Shown here: positions 47,575 to 59,131 of the stretch, in pieces | How the letters are laid out: each line of letters starts with the position of its first letter | Numbering within the stretch: the stretch's first letter is position 1 | Origin: Phoronis australis | Lineage: Eukaryota > Phoronida > Phoronidae | Assembly: GCA_002633005.1 (NCBI GenBank) | Contig: NMRA01000202.1 | Coordinates: forward strand, 620,087-684,086 | Direction: 5' to 3' | DNA length: 64,000 nt | Position numbers and translations under genes: made by a program | The notes under the pieces: model-generated | What the model saw: only the letters and a program-made list of their open reading frames with translations | Told to the model about the DNA's origin: nothing | Database searches by the model: none

Positions 47575-50500
47575 GTAAGAAACATGCTCCATTTACTGGG
47601 ATCTTTCCGAGCTATGAGTTGTGTTTTGTAGTACAGTTTGAAAAGTTCCCATATTGGACCCGTTTGCTTGGCACGGCGACATGTCGTGAGGGCAAGGTAT
47701 CGAGCAGTAACACTAAATTGTTCATTCTTGAGGCCTTGAAAATCACCTTCACTTTGCCAAGGAACAATTCATAGTGCGCCCCCGATACCCTCACTCGTAA
47801 AGTTAGGGGGCAACCCTCGCCCCTGAAGTACGTAAAAAGCGGGGATGGGAGGTTATGTTCCTACCAAACCCCCATGCCCTCAATAATTCCCAAATGTGAG
47901 AATTGAAACCCTTCGTAGCGACCGGAACGGGGGCACGGCGATGAGTAGGGGCACTGAGTCGAGAAGAAACGCACAGATAAGCAAATGTGTAGGGCGAATT
48001 TTAGCTTTAACGAGGCTGTAAATGGCCCGGGAACCGTCGACATCTGGTCGATTGAACCGGGCCGAGCACATTTACACCATTGACAGTTTCATCATAATTG
48101 ACATAATTCGGCGTCCAGGCACAAACTTTGAGGTTTAACTCATGTTGAACGAATCGATAACGGGCAATGACGCACGCACACACAAAACAAAAATATGACC
48201 TCCTTCCAAATCCGGATTCAATAATACGAGAAAGCAAACAAGTCACACCGCAAGTTGGTTGAACTTCGAAGTTGTGAAGAGGCTGGCTTGCACTACCTGA
48301 CCGGTCGTCTTTGCGTTTCCTCCAAGCTGTTTCCATAGTGACGCAAAAGTGATAATGTTGTGATAAGCATTGGAACATGCCGAGTTTTGAAAATCTTTCT
48401 GTTTGTTTATCTATTAGAATGCTTGTTTTCCATGTTCTATAAAAGTGAAAATCTCGGAAAACCTCTACAGTAGGAGTCAAAAGTTTTTCCAACCCGTCAT
48501 TTACTTATGTTAGAATAGAAAATGCAATAGCCTTTATCTTTTGCGAATTGTAGTAGTGTATGAGAATTGGTACACAAGAGTTACGTGTAATTTGAAAATA
48601 TCAGTATTAACAAATTACGTCGACTGTCAATACATGGCTTCCATACGTGTCACTATTTGTTGTGCATACCTAGACATACAAATATGCCCTCAGTTCGAAC
48701 CTATATAAAACGTCCAAATCGAATAAGCAACAACACACATCGAAGTTTTTCCTCATTGCGTTCATCCCGTTTTACAACGCACTCATGTTCTCGTTTGTAT
48801 CATATCTTTAAACCTTGCTGTGTCACAAAAAACTGGCTTTTGTGAGAACCCGGAGTCTAGTCTATAGTCTTTTTTTTCAAGCGATTCACCCCACGAATCA
48901 ATTGAAGATGAATACCTCACTATCGTATGAAAGGACTACGTAACAATACATGAGGGTTCGTGGAGTGAAAATAAAAAGGAGCGGGTGCCGAGGGATCTCA
49001 CTGAAAAAAATCCCATTAACAACTCAGGAAGTTATCGTTCGTGAGAAGAAATCAACAGGGCCGGCGGATATATATGTGGAGTGCCATTTCTTTTTCATCT
49101 CCTGTAAGTTTTATGATTAAATGAACGACTTAAAATTTTTCAAAAAAATCCGTAACTTTGGCAATCCACAAATTTCTCTTAGATACGAGTCGTATGGCTG
49201 AGCCTCTCGAATCCGCACTAGGTTAGATATCTCATACACGGTTACGACTTCGATGAAAATGTGGTTCACACGCCAAATTCATTGCGGAAAATGTATACTA
49301 CCACGCATTAGCTGGTGAAAGTCCTCGCGATGAGGACGCAACGTCGTTCAATTGAAATGTAAGTCTAGTATTAGGTTTCAATTGTTTTTTCTATTATAAA
49401 TCCAGATAACAAATCAGGAACACACATTCTGGGGAAAGGGACTGTGATGTAATGGCAATATATTTAGTCGAGGAATGATGGATTTCTGAATGCCAAGACT
49501 GTGGCAGTTTGTTCATATTTGAAGTGTGAAGGAGAACTTGCTGTGTCCAGTTTGTTGCACCATCAAGCCTTCTAGATTTTTTTCCTGCCAAATTACTTTT
49601 TAACGGGATAACATTAGAATGTAAAAATGAAGCCCACATTGAATAAGAGCAGCAAATGCAGAGGGTCTAGGACATTATATCTGGGTTGGAGATATTACAT
49701 TCGGTATCAGTTGGTGAATATTACATGTAGACCTCCAGTCCATAAATATAGAAAAGAAATAAAACATAATACTGGACTTACATTTCAACTGAGCGACGTT
49801 GCGTTCTCATCGCGAGGACTTTCACTAGCTAGTGCCGTGGTGGCGTTTGGTTGATGGACGTGATCGGCCTAGGCGGATTAAGATCCCAACTTTCCAAGAC
49901 ATCGCGCGCTGCGTTTCATTCCACGTCGATACGTCATCATCCGAACACCACCACGGCATTAGCTAGTGAAAGTACTCACGATGAGGACGCAACGTTGCTC
50001 AGTTGAAATGAAGGTCCAGCATTTAAGTTCTTTTCGTGTATTACAGTCGGTAGCTTATGCAAATAACATAAAGTCAAATATAAGCCACGCTCTATAACAA
50101 ACGAAATGTACTGATGAAATGAAGAATTGATGAGAGGATTATTATGTATAAATAAAATGCCAAGAATTAATGGCAATTAGAATTATTTTTCTCAAGCAAC
50201 AAGAGAGAAGTTACTGACATTGATAAACATTAATTCGTCATGATACAGCTTAAGATAAAGACTGCCATTTTATCGGTAACAGTGGAATATAAAAGAATGA
50301 GACGTGCGTGCGTACAATTCAATTTTTATGGACTGCCTGAAAGGACAAGCTCCATTCAATTTCAGTGACTCGACGATCGAGAAGTGGCCCCATACGGCTG
50401 GTGGTCATCATATTTGAAAATGGGGGAAATATTGTTAAAACTGTATCTAAATTTGCCAGTGTTTGTGAGACTACATCTTAACCCGAACAATGTTATTTCC

Positions 50501-53500
50501 CACGGCAGTAAGAATAGACACAAGTTTGTTGTCGAATACGTAGTGTGCACATATTGGAAATGTTGAAAAGGCATCGTTTTCATAGACTGCTTTCACAGCG
50601 AGTGCAGAACATTTTTGATCTGAAACGTTTCATCAAGAGAGTACAATAAAATGCCTATTCTTGTGTGATGATTCGATGAGAGACGACGATAACGACACTG
50701 ATGAAACAGCATCACTGAATTTGATCAAACCAACCCTGCCAACCCAACCGCCCAATATTCGAGTACGTTGTTTGGTGAAGCATGATACTTTCTTTTAGCC
50801 TATTATGTGTATGCCCTCCAGACATTTTGTTTTTATTTTCAGTACGCACCGTCGTGTCCAAAGAAATACAAGTGCTTGTGTCGCCCACGTAAGTATTAAA
50901 AACTATTGAAAACGTGGAAAATAAAATTGTGTTTTAAAGATTTTGTACGTTTTTCAACCAACTTTACAAGAGACCAAAGATGCAAAACAAAGTCAAGCCA
51001 AAGAACCTATAGTAAAAAGTCGGAGGCACCTAGATTAAGATGGCACACGACCAGTTTCATTAGCGAAGAGGCAAGACAAAAAAGAACAAAGCTGATACAA
51101 TGACTGGGAATCAAAATTTCAGTGAAAAGACAAATCAGTAACATTTTGTCACAAGTGACGTCACGATGAATTAAAGCACAGTCAGGGTAATAGAACAGCC
51201 GCATTTCACGGTTACTCGCACTTAACGACATTTTTCATCTCTTTATCAACAACATGGCTATCACTGCAAGAAAATGCATGATTTTTTTAAAATGAACTGA
51301 CATTTATCCCATACTGAGCTCAGACTGCAGTAGCCTACTTAGTTTTACAGAGAGATTCAAATGCAAATTTTGCTAGTATTTTTGAAACAGAACAACAATA
51401 CCATACAGCTTTCGTGGCGAATATCACAAAGATTGAACGTATCTCTGCTCAGACTGAACCTGTAGTCTAACCAGCAGATTATCAACCAATATATTGCCAT
51501 GGTTTATTACCAGCGTGGCAAGTGGGTCACTGTTGTCTGCTTCGATACCCTATATTGTGAGAAATGAACACAGTCTAAAATTCCTGCTTTTGTTTACATT
51601 CAATGAAAAGTCTAGACTGCACCATGAGATACAATGTAAATTTGCCTAAAGTTCAAGTCTATTCGAGAGCTCTTTACAATGAGACCTGTTTGTAAAAATG
51701 CTTTCTATTCACGTATCCTGTCTAAAGTTATGTACGGCCTTATTCAGTAGTCTTTATTTTAACCAGAATCAAAAAAGCGGCTTTCAACCCAGACGGTGTG
51801 TGCTTTCTGAAAGTAGAAAGTCTGCAGAATTTGATTTTTGACTTTTTACGAACCTACCATGCAAAAAAGTACCACAAAACATCGGTGTCAATAGTATTTG
51901 GTCAAATTTTATTTCCTTGGTATAAACGTTTTTACAGTTTTCTGGAATACCATTTCCCATCGGTTTTGTGCACCCTTAGGCCCTGGATTATTTTCATGAA
52001 AATCATCAAAGTCCTATTTTGATATTCCCCTATGCAAAAGCTAAAACATTTTAAAAAGCAATTCCTGCATAAAGCATAGTTTATGAAAGTTTCCTCTGAA
52101 TCCGATCAGCCATTTCTGAGATAAGACGTTCCCAGCGAACAGTTAGCCAACTTGGGACATTTTTCTGGTGACTCCCTATGTAAAAATTGTTATACAACTG
52201 AATTGCGATTTCTGTTATTTCAATTCGTATATCGGTAACTTGACACAAAATATGATTTTGGTACTAGCTCAACAAATATGTTTATTTCGACTCGATTAAA
52301 TAGCGCTTTATTCAGACTTTTCACATCAGCCTGACGGCCGGGGGTTTCACGGCAGGAGCCGCGGCTAGTGTTAAATTCTTGACTAGTTATTCTGAATTTT
52401 TACAGAATGGGAGCAGTATAAATACTATGATCGATATAACCGGTTGAAAAGATATGGAGTAACTTGCTACCGAACTTTCAATCTGATCAAAACGTGGCAA
52501 GGAGCTAAAGCGTATTGCGAAAGGTAAGTCGGTCTAAACTTGTTCACCAGGGACTGAATTTGGGCTTAACAATACAGCATGATGGCTGCCGGGCATTCGC
52601 TAACCAGTACCTAGGAAAGACTGGCTCCTAGTCTTTGAACGCCTCACCCTTCAAGATGGAAGGCGTTTATCCCGAGGCGTACCCCAGGTCTTCGTGAATG
52701 GAGATATGCAAAAAAAATGCCGACGTGGTGGACGGAGCCGGTACTGTTTCCGGGAAACATGCGAAATTTTTATACATTGTGCCACCTAGTGTGGAATTAC
52801 TACTGAACTTGAAAAATTATGGTCACAAATTGAAGAGACCACGAAATAACGCAATCTACAAATATAAGAACGATTTAAAACGCAGCTCTTCATAGTAAAC
52901 TTTCTGCTGACTGAAGCATTTTTTCCGAACTTAGAACACAGTATAGGCCCTTATTTGCTATGAGAAATGGCTACTCCAGTCCGCTCATTCCCAGCTGGAC
53001 AGCTAGTCGTTTTTGAGATGTTAAGAAGTGAAAGGAAAAACTGACTCGGGATAGCAGCGTGTGCGATACGTTTCTGTAATCAACGAGAACTTTTTAACAC
53101 AGATTGTAGTCTGGATCAAGGAGTGTACTACACTCTCTGGTCAGGTCATAGACATCACACTGTAGCACCAGGAAGAGATCTCTTCCTGGTAGCACTGAAT
53201 AGTTAGGCTGGGGCCGCGGCCAATTTGCAGATATTGAAATCTAGGGGTAGGCTAGGTTTGGGGAAATTTTTAGTGAGCTATTGCATGTAGGCCAAGCGAA
53301 TGTGGTTGGTTTGTATTTGTAAATATGCTACGAATGAAAAAAGACAACTTGATCGGCTGTAGCTGCATTCCTTTTCAAGATGGCAGCCCCCTGTTGCAAC
53401 TGTGCATTGCTGGGTGGCGACTGAGAAATTGGCTGCTATTTCAGGTAGGCCTAGCTCTCAAACAAGCCAGCAAATCGTGAAGGATGCCGAAAGTTACTTT

Positions 53501-56500
53501 TCAAGTGTACTTCTTAAGTGCAAATAATTCGGAGATTTCAAAGTCTGCATATCCCAGTGCGTAGCATTAGAACCCCACACTGCAGACTTGCTGTCATTAT
53601 CAAAGCCTAGCAAAGATAGTAGACAAGAATACTAATCCATGGTCAGAGTACACTGGAACACCATTTAGGGCTGTTCTGTTTAAGCTGTTTTAGGAAGTTT
53701 CCAGATTTTTGCTCAAAGGTCTGCAATTTTTAATTGGGAATACAGAGTGTGTCCATGATTTTGCTGGCCAACTTGACGACTAAGTCATTTGTCTAACTAC
53801 TAGTAAGATTGTACGTCGTCTCACCAATAAAAAAAAACATTTCCCTTTCCGTGGAACAGGCACGTCTCCTGGTTGCAGATTTCGGCAACACCCTGCGAAT
53901 TTCCCCCATCCACCATCATTTGTGTTCTGGATCCGCCAGCACACTCTCCATCCACAACTAGCGCCACCTGGATCAATAAATACATCTCAGATCTCATTAC
54001 CTTTGCTGCTTTTGACAAATCCGTCAACACAGTCTGGTACTTGGATTAGGCTTCCTAGCTTCCAATCTGTTCTGCTAAGACTTCTAAGACTTAAGAGCCA
54101 ATTGTCACTTTTGGCAAATGGCTCGGCTGTATCGGGGTCTTCTCATATCGGCGCTCTCTGGTGCCAGGGAGTTGTACTATGATGCTTGTCTCAGTCACCT
54201 CAAAATCCAACTGCTGTCAGCTGGTTTATGAGCCACGATATTGCCCATCAATAGAACTGAATGCGAAGCTGAATGCTATCTATTTCTGGTCCGTGTGTAG
54301 ATGGCTGTCGATGAACAAGTTAGGCAAGCTAGCACATCAGCTAGCCTGCTGTGTCCACAGCGATGTATAATGCCTGCAACTGCTTGGTTTCTTTGAAGTG
54401 TTGCGGCACATTTTGAGACAAGCGAACTGGTCAAACTGCCCAATCTTGACCGGTGAAGGTGTAAGATTCGTTGGGCTTCACGCATATTGACTGATAGAGT
54501 TCAGTCTTCAGTTTTGTAGACAAAGGGAACATCTATCCATAAAGAACATTGATTAAACTTAAACTTGCAAAACTTGTCAGCAGCAGATTTTGTGACATGA
54601 TTTGTGCATCCTAGAGAAAAATGGCTAACTGCATCTCAACGTTAAACGATTTGTTCTCATTTCAGCTTTGGAGGTTATCTTGCTCAAGTGACTAGCTCGC
54701 AATACGAGTATTACTGGAAGTACTTTTCCTCCAGAAGTTACATTGGAACTAGGTACTCAGAATTTTGGCAAGGTAATTATAGTAAAAATTTATGTTGGTA
54801 CAATGCAGTTTACCTGATTTTCACATCAGTTTTAGACCGTAGATAGAACTGGGTCAAACTGAAAACGCAAACTTCAAACTGGCAGGAATAAGTCAAGTTA
54901 GTGGTACCAACTGTGTCTTCTTGTTAAAGTGCTCAATCTCTGGTTCACATGGTCCATTCTTAACTGTGATAACTCAGCTTATTAAAAACCATACAAAGTG
55001 TCCTAATGTGCCCCATTACATGAACAGTGTCCCAGTGTGCCCCATCACATGAACAGTGTCCCAGTGTGCCCCATCACATGAACAGTGTCGCAGTGTGCCC
55101 CACCACATGAACAATGTCCCAGTGTGCCCCATTACATGAACAGTGTCCCAGTGTGCCCCATTACATGAACAGTGTCCCAGTGTGCCCCATTACATGAACA
55201 AAACCAATGATTTTGTTAAGGCTGCATGGACTTTATTGTAAATTGCAATTTACTATTTTGTCAGAATGATAAGTTTTTGACTGGAAAGCTGAATTTTTTT
55301 GAAAAATTTTAAAACTCACTGTTGTATGAACCTTTACTTAGTTATTGTGTTGATTATGTGTGTCGTCCTGGCAGGTTGCCGGTGCAAAAGAAAGTACAAA
55401 GGGTGCAAGTATGCTCGTTCGTCAAAGTACCTCAGTGATTTCTCCATTACCTGGGATTATGATGGTGAGTGGTCATCGTTTGGCGGAGGTTGGTTGGTGG
55501 TTTTTGTACATGATTATTTTGCCTAAAAATGAATGGCTTAAAACATCTCTGGCAACTGGAAATACACGTGAAACTTTTTAAATAGCCAGTAGTTGTAGAA
55601 CCAATAATGAATTCAATTTTAGTAAAGGAACTAAAGACTCGGATATATATGTAGCAATGTTGTGTCCTCATGCGGCCGTGCTGAAGTCGGTCGTAATGCG
55701 GACACAACAAGTCCTTTATTCAGTTTCATTGTTTATGTATTGTCTGAAAAAGAGGTCAACAACTCAAGTCTGAACTAATGATATAACCTCACCTGAGTCA
55801 ATATCATCCAGTATTCTTGCTGGTGGCCACTAAGTTGCCAATACAGCAAAGTTGGCCATGTAAGGAGGTCTCTCGGATAGACATCTGCTAATAGCTGTTG
55901 TCTGTTTTGAGCTGGGCCAACTTATTCCCAATCTTGTTTGTACCATTCGATGGAGTGTTCCAAATAGAGTTGTACTTACTTGATGGTAATTTTACCATGT
56001 ACTCTTCTGTAAACAAACGTGAACTGTCAGTTTTTCTATCATCACAATGGTGATTGTTCAATTCCTAAATTGAAAATAGGCAGAATCTTACCAGTTTTGG
56101 AAAAGCAATTTCATCGTCAAAATTGTCTTTTTGTTTTTTCAAAGGCTTCTAGCGTAGTTGTGAATTTGCCTTTTCTTTCTGTGGTATTGGACTTATTAAT
56201 AATCCAGTATTATGGATGAAACGAACAGATTAAATTGCCAGCCATGTTGTCACTTAAATTTCAATTCATGATTGATTTTAATTTAGTTACTAATAGTATG
56301 TCTTTTCTGCACATTTTCACTTGTCCTCTACAGTGTGTCCTAAATGAATGAGGTGTTAGCGTACTCCCTTCCTCGCACCTCTTCATTTTTGTGTATTAGA
56401 ACTGATTGGTCCCTTGCAGGTGATGATGGTAAGGATGACGATCGCCAATGTGTCACTCTCAGGTACAGGTACCGCAAAAAGAAGCGCTACACCAAGTGGT

Positions 56501-59131
56501 ACCCTCGAAGATGTGGAACTGACCGGCGACCGTTCATCTGTGAGATGCCAGCAGTCCGATGCCGCTATAAGGATCCTTTCATATGTAACGACTACAAGAA
56601 ATGTATCAGAAAGAGTCAAAAATGTGACGGAGTGAGGCAGTGTGCTGACGGTTCTGATGAACTCAACTGTGGCTATCTCAGTAAGTTGTGGAGCAAGCGT
56701 GTGAGCCATTAAAAGGGCGATATCCATTTGACAACCACGGAAAACGCATTTTTGGGGCTGTTGTTGCATAGGATAGACTACTTGAAGTTATTAGCTTTGA
56801 CCAGAGCTTTAAAACGACAAATCAGTTGTTTTTGTAACTTAGTTACCAAACATTACTTGTGTTCATCAGTGTGAGATCTTTCGGTAGAATTACCAATGAT
56901 CAATTCTTTGCGTTGTCTGTCAAACATTGGTAGAAATCCATGCTGGTGACTTTTCTATCTCGTACTCAGGTGTCCTCCTGTTGTAGAGGTAGACAAAGCC
57001 ACTGTAGGATTGACTGTTGGGTGGGTTGGTCTGCTGACACACATCTGAGATGTGTCGGACAAATGAAGACAAATTTATTACACGTCGCTTAGCTTTCCAA
57101 ATTTTTTTCTACTCACCATGCCAGAGTAAAACTTCATTGGCATCAGAGTGCCAGATGGCAAACTAATCTGTAATGCAAGGTAGTGATTTCCATGGCAGCA
57201 GTGTACAGCTGTGGGGCAACTGCCTTTGGGCTCTCAGCATTATGGATAAATATCGTGGAAGGGGACGGTAGTGTGGTATTCTGAGAAGTGGCCATTGATG
57301 TGAAACGTCCTTTTTGTTTGCTCAACTCCTGGAAACATTTATGGCTGTGAAGGCCTTCAATGGTGGAAAAAATTGTCACGGCGTGGAAAGATTTGAGACA
57401 GATTTTGTATGTTTGAAACCTAGTTTATAGCTTGCCATTTAGTTAGTGAGTGAGTTATTAACTTAAACTACGCCGCAAAATTGTGGAGTTCTAAATCATG
57501 GTGTTGACAGTGATGCATTTGCTTACAGACTGCGGTGGCACGCTCACTGCTGAAACTGGAATGATTCAGTCGCCTTTTTATCCCAAGCGTTATCCGAACA
57601 ACTTGAATTGTGTATGGATTATCAAGGCTTCTGATGACGCTTACAAAATTGAACTGCAAGTAAGTAACTTATGCTCAGCACTCATGGTTCTGTGCTTCTC
57701 TCATCAATCCTTTGAGCTGAATGTTTCTCATCACATTACAAATTAACTTAAATAATTTTATCATTGACCCTTTTCATAATCGTAACTCAGTTGCTGTATT
57801 ACCCGGTGCAGCAAGCGAGTGTACATAAACATGATTTTGAATCTTACTTAACAAATTGATGAACATTTCGAGACCGTTCTTGTCCTCAGTTGCAGTTTTT
57901 CTCTTAGCTGTTTGTATGTTTCTGCCTTTGTCCTCTGGGAGACTAATACTTTAAATTGAGGCGGCTATCCATTGTACATGAATCTCTCATTAATGCTGCG
58001 TTCTACATCAACCACCATACAGGTGAGGTCCAGATACCCTGGCCATTGTCTGGACTTAATTTTGTTCAGCGATATCAGAAGATGTATTTCCATGTACAAC
58101 ACAGTTAATAGAGCATTGCGAGCAGGATCATAAAATGTAATAAACGACCCCGTCTATCAACGTTTAAAACTGCTTTTTGAAAAAAATATACAAATTTTCA
58201 AGAATTAATGATTCCACTAATATATAGAACATAAAAAAGTAACCGAAATCGGTGTGCGGATCATAAAAATTGCTTCAATCACTATAACTAAGTTTACATG
58301 CGTCAAAAATTAAATTGACTTCCGCTGCTTGACTGATGAGAAAAGCACTCCGCTCTCAATTACTTTCACCTGAATAGACTTGTGATATAAGCAGCACAAA
58401 AGATATGGAAATGAGGTGTCTGATCATGCTGGATAGATGAGTGAAACCAGTCGAGTTTACTCAATGTAAATGACAATTTCATGTTAGGCAGATTAGAAAA
58501 TAAATGAACATGCTGAGCAATGCATGCTTTCATTATCGAAAAATTTTTTTGCTCCTTGCTGTGTTATTGAGCGAAACGGTTTTCCATAATTTTTCTTTGT
58601 GTAATGGGTTTTGTGTGGTTACTAGATTTATTTAAGTACTTCTTCTAGTATGCAATCTTAGACAAGGATTTTTGTGAGTGTAGATACCGTTTATATTAGT
58701 TACGTACATGGCGTTATTTGTAATATCTAGCTTAGCTTAATGGGTTGCAGTCAAAATATTGTACTTTGTTCTGTCATTCAGTTGTAGAATGATTTTGATA
58801 AGAATTGATTATACATGTCTTTATTACCACCACATCATTTATTTAATGTTTTTGTTTCAGTTGCAAACTGACTACAAAATTGAACCGAAAAGATGCTCCT
58901 ACCGCAGAAGTTTGCTTTACCGTTACTATCGCTCTAGACTGTATTGCCCGAAAAAGTATGACTACCTTTACATCTCAAAATGTGGCGAGTCATATTGTCC
59001 GGCTACGATATCAGGGACGTACACTGTTGGAAAGCCGATCAGATTTACGAGTATTGGTACCAAGCTAGTCATCAAGTTCCGCACTGACCGGTCTTATGGC
59101 ACAAGGGGGTTCAAGGCAATATGGAAGACGG
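47482..59131 (+). CDS. Secreted basic C-type lectin-like/LDLa/CUB mosaic protein
   Basis: Supported exons: 47482-47574, 50843-50888, 52406-52523, 54666-54772, 55375-55464, 56420-56680, 57529-57659, 58861-59131. All are GT-AG with matching phases, and they join to 372 codons without a stop. Order: signal peptide (1-22), Arg/His run, Cys-rich link, C-type lectin-like domain (~65-195), canonical LDLa (199-235), CUB (240-~370). The protein is strongly basic and rich in Tyr, with extra Lys/Arg/Tyr/Cys inserts inside both the lectin (122-140) and CUB (295-314) folds. Likely extracellular. The lectin fold lacks EPN/QPD and WND motifs, so ordinary calcium-dependent sugar binding is doubtful. No single known orthologue is recognised, and the C-terminus is uncertain. 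Confidence 0.82.
47575..49296 (+). other. Lectin-like gene intron 1, proximal part
   Basis: No exon recognised. The longest ORF (48007-48492, minus strand, 161 codons) has no recognised family and mixed composition, so it is not called as a gene. Confidence 0.5.
49301..50026. mobile_element. Fold-back element with three long terminal arms
   Basis: Left arm 49301-49377 (CCACGCATTAGCTGGTGAAA, GTCCTCGCGATGAGGACGCA) is matched in inverse at 49762-49840. A third arm in the left orientation follows at 49951-50026. The arms are ~75 bp. The interior has no recognisable ORF. Two full arms enclose 540 bp, so a hairpin-forming MITE plus a second truncated copy is likely. Confidence 0.7.
50843..50888 (+). 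CDS. Lectin-like gene: Cys/Lys linker exon
   Basis: A 46-nt exon, phase 0 to 1, encoding YAPSCPKKYKCLCRP. It is preceded by an excellent TTTTTATTTTCAG acceptor and followed by GTAAGT. It supplies three cysteines ahead of the lectin fold. Confidence 0.7.
51722..52190 (+). mobile_element. MITE family 1, copy E
   Basis: It begins CTAAAGTTATGTACGGCCT and ends near GACTCCCTATGTAAAAATTG. Internal blocks shared with F include GACTTTTTACGAACCT, GAAAATCATCAAAGTCCT and CATTTCTGAGATAAGACG. It lies in an intron of the lectin-like gene. Confidence 0.6.
52406..52523 (+). CDS. Lectin-like gene: first CTLD exon
   Basis: It encodes the start of the C-type lectin fold: GVTCYRTFNLIKTWQGAKAYCE matches the first-cysteine and helix-1 pattern (C-Y, then TW--A---C). 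It is preceded by a Tyr/Arg-rich stretch (EQYKYYDRYNRLKRY). Phase 1 to 2; the split codon becomes Ser with the next exon. Confidence 0.8.
52524..54665 (+). other. Lectin-like gene intron 3
   Basis: Contains the palindrome at 53167-53190 and otherwise nothing recognised. The ORFs at 53821-54485 on both strands show no family features. Confidence 0.5.
53167..53190. other. 24-bp perfect palindrome
   Basis: Two 12-bp arms, ACCAGGAAGAGA and its exact reverse complement, meet at 53178/53179 with no spacer. It lies in the intron between the first two CTLD exons. Function unknown; it may be chance or a remnant of a fold-back element. Confidence 0.7.
54666..54772 (+). CDS. Lectin-like gene: second CTLD exon
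   Basis: It encodes FGGYLAQVTSSQYEYYWKYF and SYIGTRYSEFWQ, the GG-LA--TS helix-2 region and the position of the WIGL motif (here YIGT). Phase 2 in, phase 1 out, donor GTAATT. Confidence 0.78.
54995..55200. repeat. 29-bp minisatellite, about seven copies
   Basis: The unit GAACAGTGTCCCAGTGTGCC plus CCATTACAT repeats head to tail with few changes (C/T in the CATTACAT part). Unlike the CEP131/HID1 arrays it starts 220 bp inside the intron, not on the donor at 54773. Confidence 0.9.
55375..55464 (+). CDS. Lectin-like gene: basic Cys insert exon
   Basis: It encodes CRCKRKYKGCKYARSSKYLS and DFSITWDYDG. The first half is a Lys/Arg/Tyr/Cys insert not usual in the long loop of C-type lectins; the second half aligns with the W-DG part of the loop. 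Phase 1 to 1, acceptor CCTGGCAG, donor GTGAGT. Confidence 0.72.
56420..56680 (+). CDS. Lectin-like gene: CTLD end plus LDLa domain
   Basis: The first part closes the lectin fold (DDRQCVTLRYRYRKKKRY, KWYPRRCGTDRRPFICEMPA). The WND motif is replaced by WYP, and an acidic DDGKDDD run stands in the loop. The second part is a full LDL-receptor class A repeat of six cysteines (CRYKDPFIC, KKC, KC, QC) ending ADGSDELNC, with the calcium-site acidic residues intact. Confidence 0.85.
56715..56860 (+). repeat. Dispersed repeat family 3, intron copy
   Basis: It lies just after the LDLa exon. It contains GCATTTTTGGGGCTGTTGTT and GTTATTAGCTTTGACCAGAG, then ACAAATCAGTTGTTTTTG, matching 15586-15710. Confidence 0.45.
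57529..57659 (+). CDS. Lectin-like gene: first half of CUB domain
   Basis: It encodes CGGTLTAETGMIQSPFYPKR then YPNNLNCVWIIKA, the standard CUB opening (CGG, SP-YP--YP-N--C-W-I). Phase 1 in, phase 0 out, donor GTAAGT. Confidence 0.85.
57660..58860 (+). other. Intron splitting the CUB domain
   Basis: Phase-0 intron with a clear TTTTTGTTTCAG acceptor. No other feature recognised. Confidence 0.6.
58861..59131 (+). CDS. Lectin-like gene: second half of CUB domain
   Basis: It encodes LQTDYKIEPKRC, a basic/Tyr insert (SYRRSLLYRYYRSRLYC), then KKYDYLYISKCGE and TKLVIKFRTDRSYGTRGFKA, the YDYL--- and L-I-F-TD-S----GF-A signatures of CUB domains. It ends at donor GTAAGA in phase 1. Read without splicing, the frame stays open 57 more codons to TAG at 59302 and would add a hydrophobic ILLLSFFKCIL segment. 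Confidence 0.82.

Noticed and set aside
48007-48492. 161-codon minus-strand ORF
   Set aside because: No recognised domain, mixed composition and no splice partners; lies inside intron 1 of the lectin-like gene.
54995-55200. CRISPR-like array
   Set aside because: Repeats are contiguous without spacers in an animal intron; a plain minisatellite.
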